The position numbers and the translations under genes were made by a program. Below the pieces are notes generated by a model. That model did not search any database, had not been told where the DNA came from, and was given only the letters and a program-made list of their open reading frames with translations. Source: Paramecium octaurelia (taxonomy: Eukaryota > Ciliophora > Oligohymenophorea > Peniculida > Parameciidae). Taken from it: a stretch of DNA of 64,000 bases. The DNA is taken from contig CAJJDP010000006.1 of assembly GCA_905182995.1 (NCBI GenBank), forward strand, positions 315,163 to 379,162, written 5' to 3'. Below, in pieces: positions 45,782 to 57,255 of the stretch. Numbering within the stretch: the stretch's first letter is position 1; the number at the start of each line of letters is the position of its first letter.

Positions 45782-47458
45782 TCAACATTTCTTTTGTATA
45801 ATCTCTAAAAGGATTTCAGGTTCTTAAGCCAATTTAATGAAATCTTTCCTTTTTTTAATAGTTGAGATATTGTCAATCAGTTATTTCATAGTTTATACTA
45901 ACAATAATTTACAATTATATCTAAGCTTAAAATGGAAATTTACTTTTTTGAAAATAAGATTATATCAATAACATTATTACAATTAATTTTCCTTATTAAC
46001 TACTCTTCGCATAAATATTTCAATCTTTATAGCAAATATTAATCAGATAGAATGATGAGATTTAATAGCCTATTTGTATTGAAAGAGTAATCTAATTGAT
46101 CTGTATAGATATACAGTAACATATCCATGAATGTTTAATAAGCACAATCAGTAATTTCTATAAATATTTATTCCTTATCTCTGAATTCCTCAAAGAACAA
46201 AGTCTGAAAGTGTTCACATCTTGCACCTAGAATGCATTTATTCACATAAATTTAATGATCCTCAACAAGGAAAACTACATCACTCATCAAAGGATTGTTA
46301 ATCAAAGTGTGCAAATCTGATAAAAAGCTAGATCTAGGAATATGAGCATTTTTAAATTCCAATTTATAGATGTCATTGAGCAACTCATCACCATCATATC
46401 CTCCAAAAATATAAAGGGAATCGTTGTATATTTAAAAAACCATAGAAGATCTCCCTTTAGGTGATTCATGAACTTCCAATTTTTTCCAAGTTTTAATACC
46501 AAAATCAAACTCATAAAAATCATTTAGTCTTGCTTGACCATTGAATCCACCAAATAGTAATAGTTTATTTTAATAAATTTCAGAAGCATGAAACTATATA
46601 ATTATATGTATAATTTACATATCTTGGACATGGTATTGTGCCATGTTGACTAATTCTTTTTACCTTTCCAGTGAAGATGTTAATTTTGTAGAAATCATTC
46701 AATCTATTAACACCATCGAAGCCACCAAAAATATATATTTAATTATTTAATACACTGAATGAAGGACAGGATCTAGCAGAGGGTATGTCTCCAATTAATT
46801 ATAACTTGTTCCAAACTTGTTCTTCAAAATCCCAGACATAAGCATCATTGAGATAATGATTTCCATCACACCCACCAAAAATTAACATTTTGGTCTAGTA
46901 TGCTCCACAGGCTATTCCAAATCTTTCAGATGGACATTGACCTGTAGGTTCTATCTTTTCCCATATCAAAGTTTTTAGATTCAATGAATAAAAGTCATTT
47001 AACCATAACAATCCATCACATCCCCCAAATATGTACATTTACCCTTTATATTCAATAGCGCCATTATTTTCTCTTGCAGTGGGTTTGGTTCCAGTAGTGT
47101 TCAACCTTTACCATTGGTTCGATTGAAATGAATATCTGTGGACATCATCCAATCTTCCATTAAAGGTAAACCCACCAAATATATACATACATTCTTCGAA
47201 TATCACCCAAGAACAACTGTTTCTTTAGTTTGGTAAACTTTAAACCAATCTATCTAGTCTTTCCCAAGTTTATTATTGATCATAATATTCAGAGTCTTCA
47301 ATCTCAAATTCATCATTTTTCATGCACATTGAATTTGAACGAAACCTTTCATCAATGTCAAAATCTCTATCGATTCTATGGGATTGATTGATCTATTTTC
47401 TCATAAGAGCTCTCTTGACTTTGAGATTCTCATGCTCTATTTGTAATCTTCTATTCAT
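45782..47458 (-). CDS. Kelch-repeat plus BTB-domain protein
   Basis: 542 residues after removing introns of 25 and 23 nt. An N-terminal helix is followed by about six Kelch blades; the translated strand shows repeated 'IYIFGG[FCY]D', Gly-Gly and Trp patterns, for example around 46380 and 46880. The C-terminal ~190 residues form a BTB fold: 'NNPLMSDVVFLVEDHQIYVN', 'KCILGARCEHFQTLFFEE', 'IEITDCAYQTFMDMLLYIYT', then 'YNCKLLLVQTMKQLIDN'. The Kelch-then-BTB order matches LZTR1-like substrate adaptors of cullin-3 ubiquitin ligases rather than the usual BTB-Kelch order. The second intron restores the BACK-like tail. Confidence 0.87.
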
Positions 47459-47517
47459 TTTGAATCTAATTTTATATATAAAATAACAAATATTATTTAA
47501 TTTTATTATAAATTTAT

Positions 47518-48235
47518 ATGATTAACGAAGCTAAATTCGAATTGTTAAAATAAATTGATTATTGGACTCAAGATCTACAAAAATACCAAAAATAACATGA
47601 CAAAGAGATTGAACTATTTTACTTGGAAAGATTGGCAGTATCTATAAAAAATACATTATTAGATTACAAATATGAATATCTAAAATATGGAATAGATTAT
47701 TAGAAAATACGAGTTATTGAAGATGGTTTATTAAGAAATCACTAAAAATCATTCATAAAAATATTCAGATGATACTTTCAATACCTTATATAATAAATAT
47801 TGCAATGAAAAGAAAAGTAAGCAATCAGCAACTTAATCTTAAAAAAAATCTGTAAATAATTGTAGTACAGTTTAAAATAAGGGTAGAAGATCAAATTAAA
47901 ATAATAATGTCAATACAACCAAAGAATAAAAAATAACTAATTAATAATCCACGATTGAACCTAACCAAATTATTGATGAGTACATTGATGAGATCGACTA
48001 TTATGCTGATAAAGTCACTCATTTGTAACATCAGATTGAGTAGCATTCCCATGAAGAATTATTAAGTTAATTACAGTAATTGTAATTAGAACAGGAGGGC
48101 TTATAATCTGATTACAATGCGATCATAGAAGAGAACGAAAGATTGAAAACAGAGATCTAGGACAATCAATAGAGAGTGAATGAATTGAGAGAATTATAAT
48201 TATAATTGATTGATGAATTCAAATAATTTAATTGA
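47518..48235 (+). CDS. Coiled-coil protein
   Basis: 230 residues after removal of a 25-nt intron (GTATCT...ATTAG, near residue 40). The N-terminal 75 residues are helical ('ELLKMVYQEITKNHSQKYS'). A Ser/Asn/Gln-rich linker follows, and the last ~100 residues are a strong coiled coil ('HEELLSQLQQLQLEQEGLQS', 'ENERLKTEIQDNQQRVNELR'). No family is recognised; a NUDE- or centrosome-type scaffold would fit the shape only. It is divergent from the Kelch-BTB gene (59 bp) and is followed 2 bp later by the next possible start. Confidence 0.68.
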
Positions 48236-48237
48236 AT

Positions 48238-48796
48238 ATGGGTATTTAGAATCCAATCCATTATTGTATAAAATCATTCATTGGATAATGTGTAAGACAA
48301 TATTCAATGAGATTATTCAAGAATTTCTAAAGTCCTAGAACGACAATATCCAAAAAATACTTATCCACCTTTTGCACCGATTTGAAATTCTTTTGGGCTA
48401 GATAGGAGGAGTATAGGTGTAACTAAAATTTAATTGTCCCACTTCATTTATAAAAGTGTTTACAATCACAAAAAATATGACATATATGAATTTTTATTTT
48501 AACTTCAAGTATTTTACATCTTTATTGATGCATTGGATTCTATTCTTCTCATGAATACTAACTATTACTAATTCCATATTCCTTTTGCTTGAATGAGTTT
48601 CAAATGCGGAGATTTTGAATTTTGTGGATTGGATACAAGAAATACGTGATTAAGCAGAACTAGTGTTTTAGATCAAGTAGAATCAGATGGGTTTGTTTTT
48701 TGGAGATACACTATTAATTAATCAAAAATATGATATGGATTCTGAAATGGAATGTGTTAAAATTTATGAATTTATTTAATTCATTAGAAATAATAA
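48238..48796 (+). pseudogene. Unresolved gene or frameshifted pseudogene
   Basis: A coherent start exists: ATG 48238, then a 20-nt intron (GTAAGA...ATGAG), 'FLKSQNDNIQKILIHLLHRF', a possible 38-nt intron, 'YNHKKYDIYEFLFQLQVFYI', 'DALDSILLMNTNYYQFHIPF', then a TGA near 48592. Directly after it, a frame shifted by one base continues with equally protein-like sequence ('AEILNFVDWIQEIRDQAELV', 'NQKYDMDSEMECVKIYEFIQ') to about 48790. No GT...AG intron joins the two parts, so a frameshift mutation, assembly error or missed exon is likely. No family is recognised. Confidence 0.4.
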
Positions 48797-48903
48797 TATA
48801 CTAATGTATATATTAACAATTATTTTATTGAATCTTTATGGATGTTCTAAATTCCAATGTAAATTAATCAAAGCGATGAGCCTTTCAAAGATTAACATTA
48901 ATT

Positions 48904-51107
48904 ATGTCTTTAATATTTTATTTTTCTCCCTAATCTCCTCCTTCAAGAGCAGTTCGTTCATTACTTTTATTATCGAAGGTTGTATTTTAAGGAAAAATAG
49001 TGGATTTGATGAAAGGAGAACATAAAACTCCTGAATATTAATATATCAATCCTAACTAATCTTTGCCAGCTCTAGTGGATGGAGAATTAAAGCTATTTGA
49101 AAGCCATGCCATACTAAAATATATAGCCATAAAAAAAGAGTTAACATAATTTTATCCAAAAGTATTAGAAATTACTAAATTATAAGGATATCCAAAACAG
49201 AGCTAGAGTTGATTGCTATCTTGATTGGAGTCAAACGGGACTAGATGCAATAGGAACATACACGAATTAGTGCTTCTTATTTCCGATGCTAATGAAGAAA
49301 CCTGTGCCACAAAATAAAGAATAAATGTATCAGGATACAATAGATACACTTCAATTCTTTGAATCCATTTTCTTGAAGGGAAGATACATACAAAATCAAC
49401 CCTCAATAACAATTGCTGATTTAAAGTATTTATAATATCATATGAAAGATGCATAGCTGATTTGACCCAACTTCTGTTGACTGGCTTGGATTTCAACCAA
49501 TTTCCAAAAATTAGAGACTATTTGTAGGAGATGTTCTCCTTACCAGAAATAAGGGAAGCCTATGCGGAATATTTAGAAATGATTAAAAATACGAAACCCA
49601 ATGATTCAATATCTTATATCATTAGTGGAATTGATAAAAGATAAAATTGGCAAATCAACCTCTATCATCATCCGTTCTCCTCTCCATCCAGAGCTGCTAG
49701 AACTACGTTATTATACAGTGGAGTCGAATATAATGAAAAAATCATCTATATTTAGAAAGGATAAAATAAAACTCCCGAATACTAAGCAATCAATCCTAAT
49801 GAATCTCTCCCAGCAATCTAAGATGGCAACTTATGCTTATTTGAAAGTGGTGCTATAATGAAGTACATAGCTCAAAAATTTAAATTATCTAATCTCTATC
49901 CCTTAAATTTATAAGCCAAATCACAAGTGGACTTATATATGGACTTTCACCTAACTGAGATGTCCTCACTTACCAAATATGCCTTCTCCTGTTTCATAGG
50001 CCCAGCAGTTATGAAATTGCCAATACCTCCAAATAAAGATTAATAATTAAAAGATGTCAAGGCTACTCTGGAATTCTTCGTTAAAGTATTTCTAAACAAA
50101 GGCAACTGGGCTTACATAAATGGATCCCCTATTCCAACTTTGGCAGACATTAAGGCCTGCTGCGATATAGCCTAACTCCTAATTACAGATTTCCCTTTTG
50201 AACATATTTTGGGTTTGGATACTTACGTCTAAAGAGTATTTTAAATGCCTGAAATGAAAAAGTCTCATAGAGAATACTTCCAATTTTTGTAGAGCTAGAA
50301 AATTGGAAAGTTTGCTCTTCAAATCACTTAAATAACAGAATAAATACGACCCAAGGATAAATTAACCTTATATTTTAATTTTGTATCTCCTCCTTCGAAA
50401 GCAGTAAAATCATTATTGAAATTGGCATAAATAACATACACTGAAAAGGATATTGATATAACAGGAGGAGAAAATGCAAGACCTCCCTATACAGATATCA
50501 ATCCAAATCAAAGCCTTCCTGCTATTACATTTGGCAATTTCAATTTATTTGAATGCCATGCTATAATGAAATTTATTTGTATTCAATTTAATCTGACGGA
50601 ATTCTATCCTAATTACCCATTGAGAAGCAAAATAGATTCCTTTTTAGATTTTCATCATACAGGTTTCAAATAATTAACTATCTATTCTATGGATTTCTTT
50701 TTTGGTCCTAAATTCATGAAAAAGCCAATGCCAAAGAACAAGGAAGAAAGACTTAGAGAGATTAACGAATCGCTTCAATTTTTTATCGACACTTTCTTAG
50801 GAGGAGGACATTACAAGTACATCATGGGATCCAGAACCCCAACAATAGCAGATTTGGCGTAAATTATGTTAATAAAAATAGATTTATTGGAGAGATTTCT
50901 GGTTTATTTTTTGTAGATTTTGACTTTACACCTTTTCCTTCTTTAAAAAGATACTTAAGAAACTTGTTTGAGATGAAATAAATTCGAGATACTTATAGCA
51001 AATATTTTTTAGTTGCTAGATTTATGACATCATCAATGAACGATTACATTGCATCTATTGTAAAAGGAACAAAAGAAGGGGAAAGTGCATGTTGCGAGTT
51101 AATTTGA
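48904..51107 (+). CDS. Triple glutathione S-transferase fusion protein
   Basis: 710 residues after removal of three introns (25, 23 and 23 nt), with no TGA elsewhere, encoding three consecutive GST units of about 235 residues. Each has the thioredoxin-fold start with a Ser/Pro catalytic-loop motif ('FYFSPQSPPSRAVRSLLLLS'; 'LYHHPFSSPSRAARTTLLYS'; 'LYFNFVSPPSKAVKSLLKLA'), then '[I]NPN[QE]SLPA', the glutathione-binding '[LF]E[SC][HG]AI[LM]K[YF]I', and a helical domain with 'PTIADL'-type N-capping ('ITIADLKCIADLTQLLLTGL'; 'PTLADIKACCDIAQLL'; 'PTIADLAFIGEISGLFF'). The Ser-type active site points to theta-like GSTs, which conjugate glutathione to electrophiles. Units 1-2 and 2-3 are joined by ~20-30-residue linkers. 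No independent start is needed for units 2 and 3. Confidence 0.88.
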
Positions 51108-51122
51108 TATAATTAATTTAAT

Positions 51123-53009
51123 TCATAATTTAAAATTAGCTATCATTCCATTTATGAACTCTCCTATTTAAGAGGCAATTTGTAAAGTATTAATTTCCTA
51201 TTCTTAAATGTAATTTCTAGATCTTTCTAATTTGACACTGATTATCTCTTGTTGTTCTAAATCATCATCTATTTCTTTAATTTACTTTACACATTTGACC
51301 TCATCACTCGGTTTTTTCGTCATTTACTCTTAAAGTTCTTTAATTTTCTCTAATCCTTATATATTTGACAAATAATGAACTTCATTCACCAAATAAACCA
51401 TTAAAATAGTCAACCATTAAGAGTCAGTGTATTTCTAAGGTTTACTACCAAAATAATGTTATTGATTAATTCTCATGATTTTGATTACTTACTCATCATA
51501 CACAAATAACCCATCATCAAGTTATCTATCTATTAACTCATTAACCATAACTTTAATTGAATGCTTAGTTTTGGGTACAAAAAACTTACTATACAAACTC
51601 ATAGCAACACCTCCAACAGTTCCTCCTATGATTGCTCCTAGCACTGGAACTGGAATTAAGATTTAGCCAGCAACAGCTGAACCTATGCCAACTGAACTTT
51701 ATACTCCGATATGGGCTAAATTCTTCATTTTCTCATTTTTATCAATCACCTTATTATTAGCTGTCAATTTAATTGCATAAAACAATAAAGCTTAAGACAA
51801 TATGGTTCCAATCACAGGTATACGCATAGCCGCTCCTACTATGCCAGTTGCAACAGAACTGAATCCAGCCCTTTTAAGTTTTTCCTCCCATGGAATTTTT
51901 GGATCAACACTATCCACAATTAAACATCCTAAGCCAGCTCCAATTGATCCTCCTACAACAGAAGTACCTGTCAACATCTGTTAGGATTGTACTGACTTTT
52001 TTTAATACAACCAAGTTTTGTATTTTAGACAATCACCATCTTAGTCAAATAATTTTGAATCTAAATTTATTTAGACACTCTAATTTTCATCTAATAGTTA
52101 ATGCATATGGATTGCATCTTAGAATGTCTACGTTAAGGTAGACATCTAGTAGACACCAAGATTCAATTTACTGTACTCATAGAAATGTCGAATGATAGAT
52201 TTGACTAAATCTTTTTCAAAAATTAAGAATTCAATTCTGTAAAAGAGCATTTCTTTAAGTGAAACATGGCATTAGGTTATGATGTATTATGAGGTTTCAG
52301 TTTACAATACTTGATATGTTCTAACATTGGCCAGTGTGTGATATTTGGTGAGTGTTTCATTTAGGAATTCCATTTAAGTATTACAAAACAAGGATGTTCT
52401 GTTGATATATAAATGAATGTTCTGTATTATTGAGTTAAAGTATTTCTTCAACTCCATGTATAAGACATTGCTATTAGGCACTCTTACGAAATCACTCATT
52501 TCAACTGCTAACACAGACATAGTTTACTCTAATTTATCTGTCATGTATTAATGAAATTCTGAACATTCAAAAGGTTTGGTAGTTAAATCTAAAACAATGC
52601 TTTCAATCAGTTTATATGAATGATTGATAAGGCTTTTACTGAGGTTGCTAAAATATTCTAAATATTCAGGCCATCTTGGTTATTTAAATTATGCCCAATT
52701 TACAGAATCTGTTTTTATTTGATTCAAGACAATTTCCTAAAGTTCGTCTTTATTGGCATCTTTGTGTTTGTCTAATGACAATTTAATTAATGAACAAATA
52801 TTCAAAATTACCTCAGCATTTTCTTCATTCATATTGTTGATAATCAATTCCTATTTTTTACAGCAATTTAAATAGAGATGTTCATCAGCCAGTTTGTCTT
52901 CTGTTGCAAGTAGAGATCTCAATACATTTTTTGGATTCAGTGTTATTGGGACAACTTTGCATAACTTTAACTATTGATTGATAGTTTCTTGATATTATTC
53001 AATAAACAT
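51123..53009 (-). CDS. Unknown protein with C-terminal glycine-zipper membrane-associating region
   Basis: An intronless frame of 628 residues from ATG 53009 to TGA 51123-51125. The first ~350 residues look helical with scattered Cys and no known domain. From residue ~345 comes a Gly-rich hydrophobic block: 'VVGGSIGAGLGCLIVDSVDP', 'FSSVATGIVGAAMRIPVIGT', 'SSVGIGSAVAGQILIPVPVL', 'GAIIGGTVGGVAMSLYSKFF', with G-x3-G-x3-G spacing typical of glycine zippers that pack or insert in membranes. A ~130-residue helical tail follows. It lies 11 bp after the scramblase stop on the same strand and converges on the GST gene with 15 bp between stops. The function is unknown. Confidence 0.75.
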
Positions 53010-53020
53010 TATTTATAATT

Positions 53021-53954
53021 TCAAGGCAAATTGCAAAATGTATATTCAAAGTTATCGTAATCAATTGTGATAGCAGCAAAAAGAATTAGGCATTTGTCTT
53101 GAGAAGTGCATTGAGGTGGGAATTCTACCAAAAATTTATCAGCCTTGCTGCAATATTCTAAAGCACAGCCATTAAAAATATTTCTAATTCTTCCGACTTT
53201 CTACTTCATTGGGTTGTAAATGTCATAGTCAATGTATTAACAAGGACCCATACATCTTGGTATGGCACACATCCTTGTAACACAACCGCATTGAACAAAC
53301 TCTCCAGAAATGAAATACCTTGTATTGCCAGAAGGATCACAAATATCAATTTCTTCGAGAATTGGCAATGGACATCTTGATATACATTTCATTAATTACT
53401 CTGATCTACCGCAACACATGAACGGTTATTTGAGGTAGCCTATCACTTCAGAGTCCCGAGACACCACCATCTCTGGCCTCTCACATGGCAAACATAAGAC
53501 TGAAGGAACTTTGTATATTCCTAAAATAAGTAAGTTGCCTTACGTTGGGCCTTGAATAAGATTTGATTCTAATTGTTAATAAATAATAGATCCAAAGCTC
53601 TCCAACATTGACAAAAGAATCTTTAAGCACATTCGGATTCCTCCTTAATTATCCCAAGTTACTATTGAGCAAGGAGTCCCGTTTATTCAGACACTGAAAT
53701 CTAATAACTATTCTTCTTTTCCCCAACGCAAGGACATATGCATTCAATGCAACTAAAATTAAGATCGATGATTTACTCTGGTTTTTAATCGATTAACATG
53801 TAATTTACCCCGGCAAACGGCTAATATTAGTTACTCTCTTTACATCTGCAGTGAAAAACTAAGCCCCATATTATTGCAATTATCCAGCGATAGCATTTCC
53901 GATTGCATTTCCCAATGCTTGAGGATTTGGTACTGCCCCGTATTAGACTTGCAT
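53021..53954 (-). CDS. Phospholipid scramblase-like protein
   Basis: 295 residues after removal of two 23-nt introns. A Gly/Ala/Gln/Pro-rich N-terminus ('VPNPQALGNAIGNAIAGQLQ') precedes the scramblase domain: 'SECAQRFFCQCWRALDLLFI', 'LPCERPEMVVSRDSEVIGYL', 'RCPLPILEEIDICDPSGNTR', 'GEFVQCGCVTRMCAIPRCMG', 'KQKVGRIRNIFNGCALEYCS', 'DNFEYTFCNLP'. The beta-barrel pattern, Cys clusters and the 'DP.G......' strand fit the PLSCR family; the C-terminal membrane helix usual in animal members is absent. Proposed roles are Ca2+-dependent lipid transfer across the plasma membrane or signalling. It shares a 94-bp divergent promoter with the coiled-coil gene at 54049. Confidence 0.85.
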
Positions 53955-54048
53955 TTATAATTAAATAATTAATTGATTAATAGTTTATAGTTTTAATACA
54001 TGTTATTGATTAAAAGTGGAAAATAAATTAATTTTAAATTGAAGATAA

Positions 54049-55500
54049 ATGAGTTAAGAAATTTTTGTAAGTGATGATGGTAAAATAAAATTATTAAATG
54101 GCAGAGAGGAGAGCATGAGATTAGTCAATTCTCAAACCAGACAAGTAGTCACTCAAGTATCAGATTCTAATTTAATGTTAGTAACCAGTGATCGAATTTT
54201 CATCATAACGAATGAGAACTCAAGAGGAGGCTTCTATTCTTTAGACTCAACAATTGCCTCCTCCCAGAATCCAAAGTCAATAGGTTTTAAGATAAAATAT
54301 CTCAATCCCCTAAGTCTCTTATCCTGGCACCTATAGTGTTTAACAAAATTGTCAACAGGCACCACCACTCTGCATGAACATTGTAGTTGTTTCAAAGGAA
54401 GAAATTGAAACTCCCTGGAGATTGGAATGCGAATATCTTTAGTCAATTATTGCAGATTTGGAAAGAAGAAAGGAAGCCAAAGTTGTTGAAAAAGAAGTAG
54501 TCAAAGTTGTCACAGATAACACAAGAATTGAACAATTAGAAACTCAATTATTACAATTGCGTAGAGAAAATGATCAACTTAAAAATTAAATGATGCAAAT
54601 GCGAAATAGCTATGAGCAATAATTGGATTCCCTAAGAGGATCTGTAAACTTACATAGTGCCAATGCTGCTGATGCTGCTTCATTACAAGCTGAATTCTAT
54701 GCCATGAGAACTTAATTGGAAGATTAGATTGCAGGATTAAGGAGATAGATTTCTGATCTAGAAATTCAATTAAGTTAATCACAATAAGAGAATGATAGAC
54801 TCAAACAATTATTATAAAATAGAGATGCTGAAATCTAATAACTGAGATAACAAATATCCAAATTATAAACAAGCGCTCAGGATACAAGTTAATTGAGAGA
54901 TTTAGAAAATCAATTGAGATTATCTAAAGATGAAAACTCCAGACTCGAAAGATTGTTATAATAAGCTAATCAGGATATCTTGAGTTGGAAAAACAAATGC
55001 GCACTTATTGAGTAGGAATCCTACACTAAAATTAATGAACTCGTTATGTAAATAAGAGATTATGAAGTAATAATCTATTGATTTTTTTAGAATAAATTAG
55101 CTTTAATCTCTACTGATATCGAGAGATTGCAAATATAAATCAAAAACAAAGATGCCGAATTAAATGAGTGGAGAATGAGATATACAGAATTAGAATCCTA
55201 AGGAACTACTGTAATTTAAGAGAAAGTCACCTATCTCTCATAGGAAGTTGAAGTTTGGAAATAGAAGTTCATTAAAACAAATCACGAATACAATAAATGT
55301 TAAGAAGAATTGACTATGTGTTAAGCAGAACTAGAATCTCTTAAGAAGAGTGGATCAAAGAGAGTATAAATTCTTTTTTATATATCTAGGAAGTTGTTGT
55401 CACCCAAAGAACTGTTACCTCAAGGGCTGGTAATACTTTAACTGTTACTGGGCCAACCGGATCATAATCTTAGATTAAAAGAACTGGCTACTAGGAATGA
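54049..55500 (+). CDS. Long coiled-coil, probably cytoskeletal protein
   Basis: 456 residues after removing introns of 31, 24 and 26 nt. A ~105-residue N-terminal head ('FVSDDGKIKLLNGREESMRL') is followed by a short 'EAKVVEKEVVKVVTDN' stretch of alternating V-E-K, similar in flavour to alveolin/epiplasmin repeats, and then ~290 residues of continuous coiled coil ('QLLQLRRENDQLKNQMMQMR', 'IAGLRRQISDLEIQLSQSQQ'). The tail 'VVVTQRTVTSRAGNTLTVTG' is Thr/Val-rich. This layout suits a structural protein of the ciliate cortex or basal bodies, but the family is not identified. All three introns are needed to keep the coil in frame. Confidence 0.72.
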
Positions 55501-55581
55501 TTCATTTATTTATCTAAGTACAAGTATAATTACAAAAATCACTTATCATTTTTATCTTTTCTCAATTCCAATTGACATAAA

Positions 55582-55992
55582 ATGAGAGTTATCTGTATTA
55601 TGAGTTATTTAAAATAAATTAACAACTAATATATGTAATACCAAGACCCATTAGAAGTAATTTCATTCAATTCTAGATAATAAGATAATCAAGTAAGGAA
55701 CAAGAGTCAATGTATTCCTGGTTGAAGAAATAAGAGCCATCTTTTTTGAGTCTTTGTATCAATCCTCAATGAAGGATTAAGCATCATTTATTTCAAGAAA
55801 ACTACGAGAGAGATTTGGATGCTATTGGTTTGTCTTCATGTGGGATGAAAGAAGAGAAAATGCCAATCCTTTTTACACTAATAATATGGACTTGGTCTTT
55901 CAATTTAAAGTAATCAATAATTTGAATTTATTAAAAAGTGGTTAGATTGGCATGTACTAATCTATGGAATCGATCCGAGAATGTATCGATGA
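55582..55992 (+). CDS. Dynein light chain-like protein
   Basis: After introns of 28 and 29 nt the product is 117 residues from ATG 55582, or 100 from ATG 55633 in the same frame. The central part 'SMKDQASFISRKLRERFGCY', then 'WFVFMWDE', follows the LC8/dynein-light-chain pattern (d-x-a-x-x-I-x-x-x-[FL]-x-x-x-[FY]-G-x-x-W-x-x), and 'NMDLVFQFKWLDWHVLI' fits the closing strands. Such chains bridge dynein motors or act as general dimerisation hubs. Similarity is moderate and the exact end depends on the second intron. Confidence 0.55.
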
Positions 55993-56072
55993 CTACTCGA
56001 AGTTGAAATACTTAATGTATATAAAGATACTTCTATTCATAATTTATATATTAGAAATATACTTATAATATT

Positions 56073-56470
56073 TCAAAATAAGAGACCAGCTTAACTAAAA
56101 AGATAATTCAATTATTTACTGTTTTCTCCATAATTGAATGATTCCTGTACATGCCATCACCGAGTTGCATACCACTAACATATACTATCTTGGTGATAAA
56201 ACCCAACACCACCTATTTATTAAATCATCTTTAATACCTGGCAATAAGGGTTCCGGTTAATGTTATGACTGATTACTAAACAGGGTTAACTGTTTCAACA
56301 GGCTTCTTGATCATGTCGTTTATATTAGCTATAGATATTCCCCACTTGGCTAAAGGACAATAGAAAAAGATAGTAAATGGTCCTTTTTCAGCTTAAAACC
56401 ATCTAATCATGAACTAGGGCCAAAATGTTTAGGCACACACAAACGCTTATAACTATCTTATGGGACCCAT
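56073..56470 (-). CDS. Mitochondrial pyruvate carrier subunit (MPC family)
   Basis: 115 residues after removal of two 25-nt introns, the usual size. The core 'EKGPFTIFFYCPLAKWGISI' then 'ANINDMIKKPVETVNPVQQS' and 'VITLTGTLIAR' is the MPC signature; 'PRQYMLVVCNSVMACTGIIQ' and 'LWRK' complete the third membrane helix. MPC1/MPC2 heterodimers import pyruvate across the inner mitochondrial membrane. The 'FMIRWFQAEKGP' lead-in looks more MPC2-like, but the assignment between subunits is not firm. The second intron (GTAAAT...TTTTAG) brings the TGA at 56073-56075 into frame; without it the frame would run antisense into the dynein-light-chain-like gene. Confidence 0.9.
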
Positions 56471-56589
56471 TCAATTTTTATAATAATTATTAAAATCTTA
56501 TTCATTTTACACTATTTAACAATGCAATTAAAGTATGAAACACTATTACTTATGATTATGAATTATAATAAATATTATAATAAATAATT

Positions 56590-56930
56590 TCAAAAAAGAT
56601 ATTTTCTAAAGTATATAATTTTTATAATATTTATATAGCAATCACCTAGTTTTTTTTAATATTTTACACTATTAATTCTTTCCTTATTAAAACTCATTAA
56701 ACGCCAATCTGATTACCCTTTCTAACTTTCATCACACTTAATTACTATTTTATTGAAAGCAATCCTCATCCTTAAGTTTATTATTTCCTTTGTTCCAAAT
56801 ATACACTAAAGTTAATACAGTATGTATTTCTTATAAATTGCAATCGATATATCAATAGATTCTGCAACTTTATTCTCTAAATCACAATAACACGATAAAA
56901 TTGCTCAGTGCGCAAAAATTAATTTAAAAA
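56590..56930 (-). other. Coding-like minus-strand fragment, unresolved
   Basis: From about 56930 a minus-strand frame reads 'CDLENKVAESIDISIAIYKK' and later 'RMRIAFNKIVIKCDES', ending at TGA 56590-56592. It looks like ciliate protein, but the 5' part has no ATG and needs a 40-nt GTTTAA...CTGAG intron. It could be a small gene with an unidentified first exon. No family is recognised. Confidence 0.32.
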
Positions 56931-57255
56931 GTTTATCTTAAACTAGACAAGTCACCAGGAGTCAATTAATACGGATATTTAGATAAGCTAACTATTTTTA
57001 AGTGAATTATTAAATATTATTAATAATATAATTTATATATATTTATGACTTATTGGAATGTAATTTAATTATTGTTAGAATTTATTAACTTGAAAAAACT
57101 GAATTATTATTTTAATTATATCAAATTGAAGTTTGATATGTCTTTCACTTTAATGGAAACAGAATTGAATGTTTATACGTTATAACGCTATGCTTATATA
57201 ACTCAATAAATATTGGAGCCCCTCCTTATCATAGGATGAGAAATTGAGAGGCAAT

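Noticed and set aside
49203-49496. 97-codon minus-strand frame inside the first GST unit
   Set aside because: Antisense to conserved GST sequence; a shadow frame.
48904-51107. Three separate GST genes in tandem
   Set aside because: There is no TGA, promoter-like gap or new ATG between the units, and the linkers are in the same frame.
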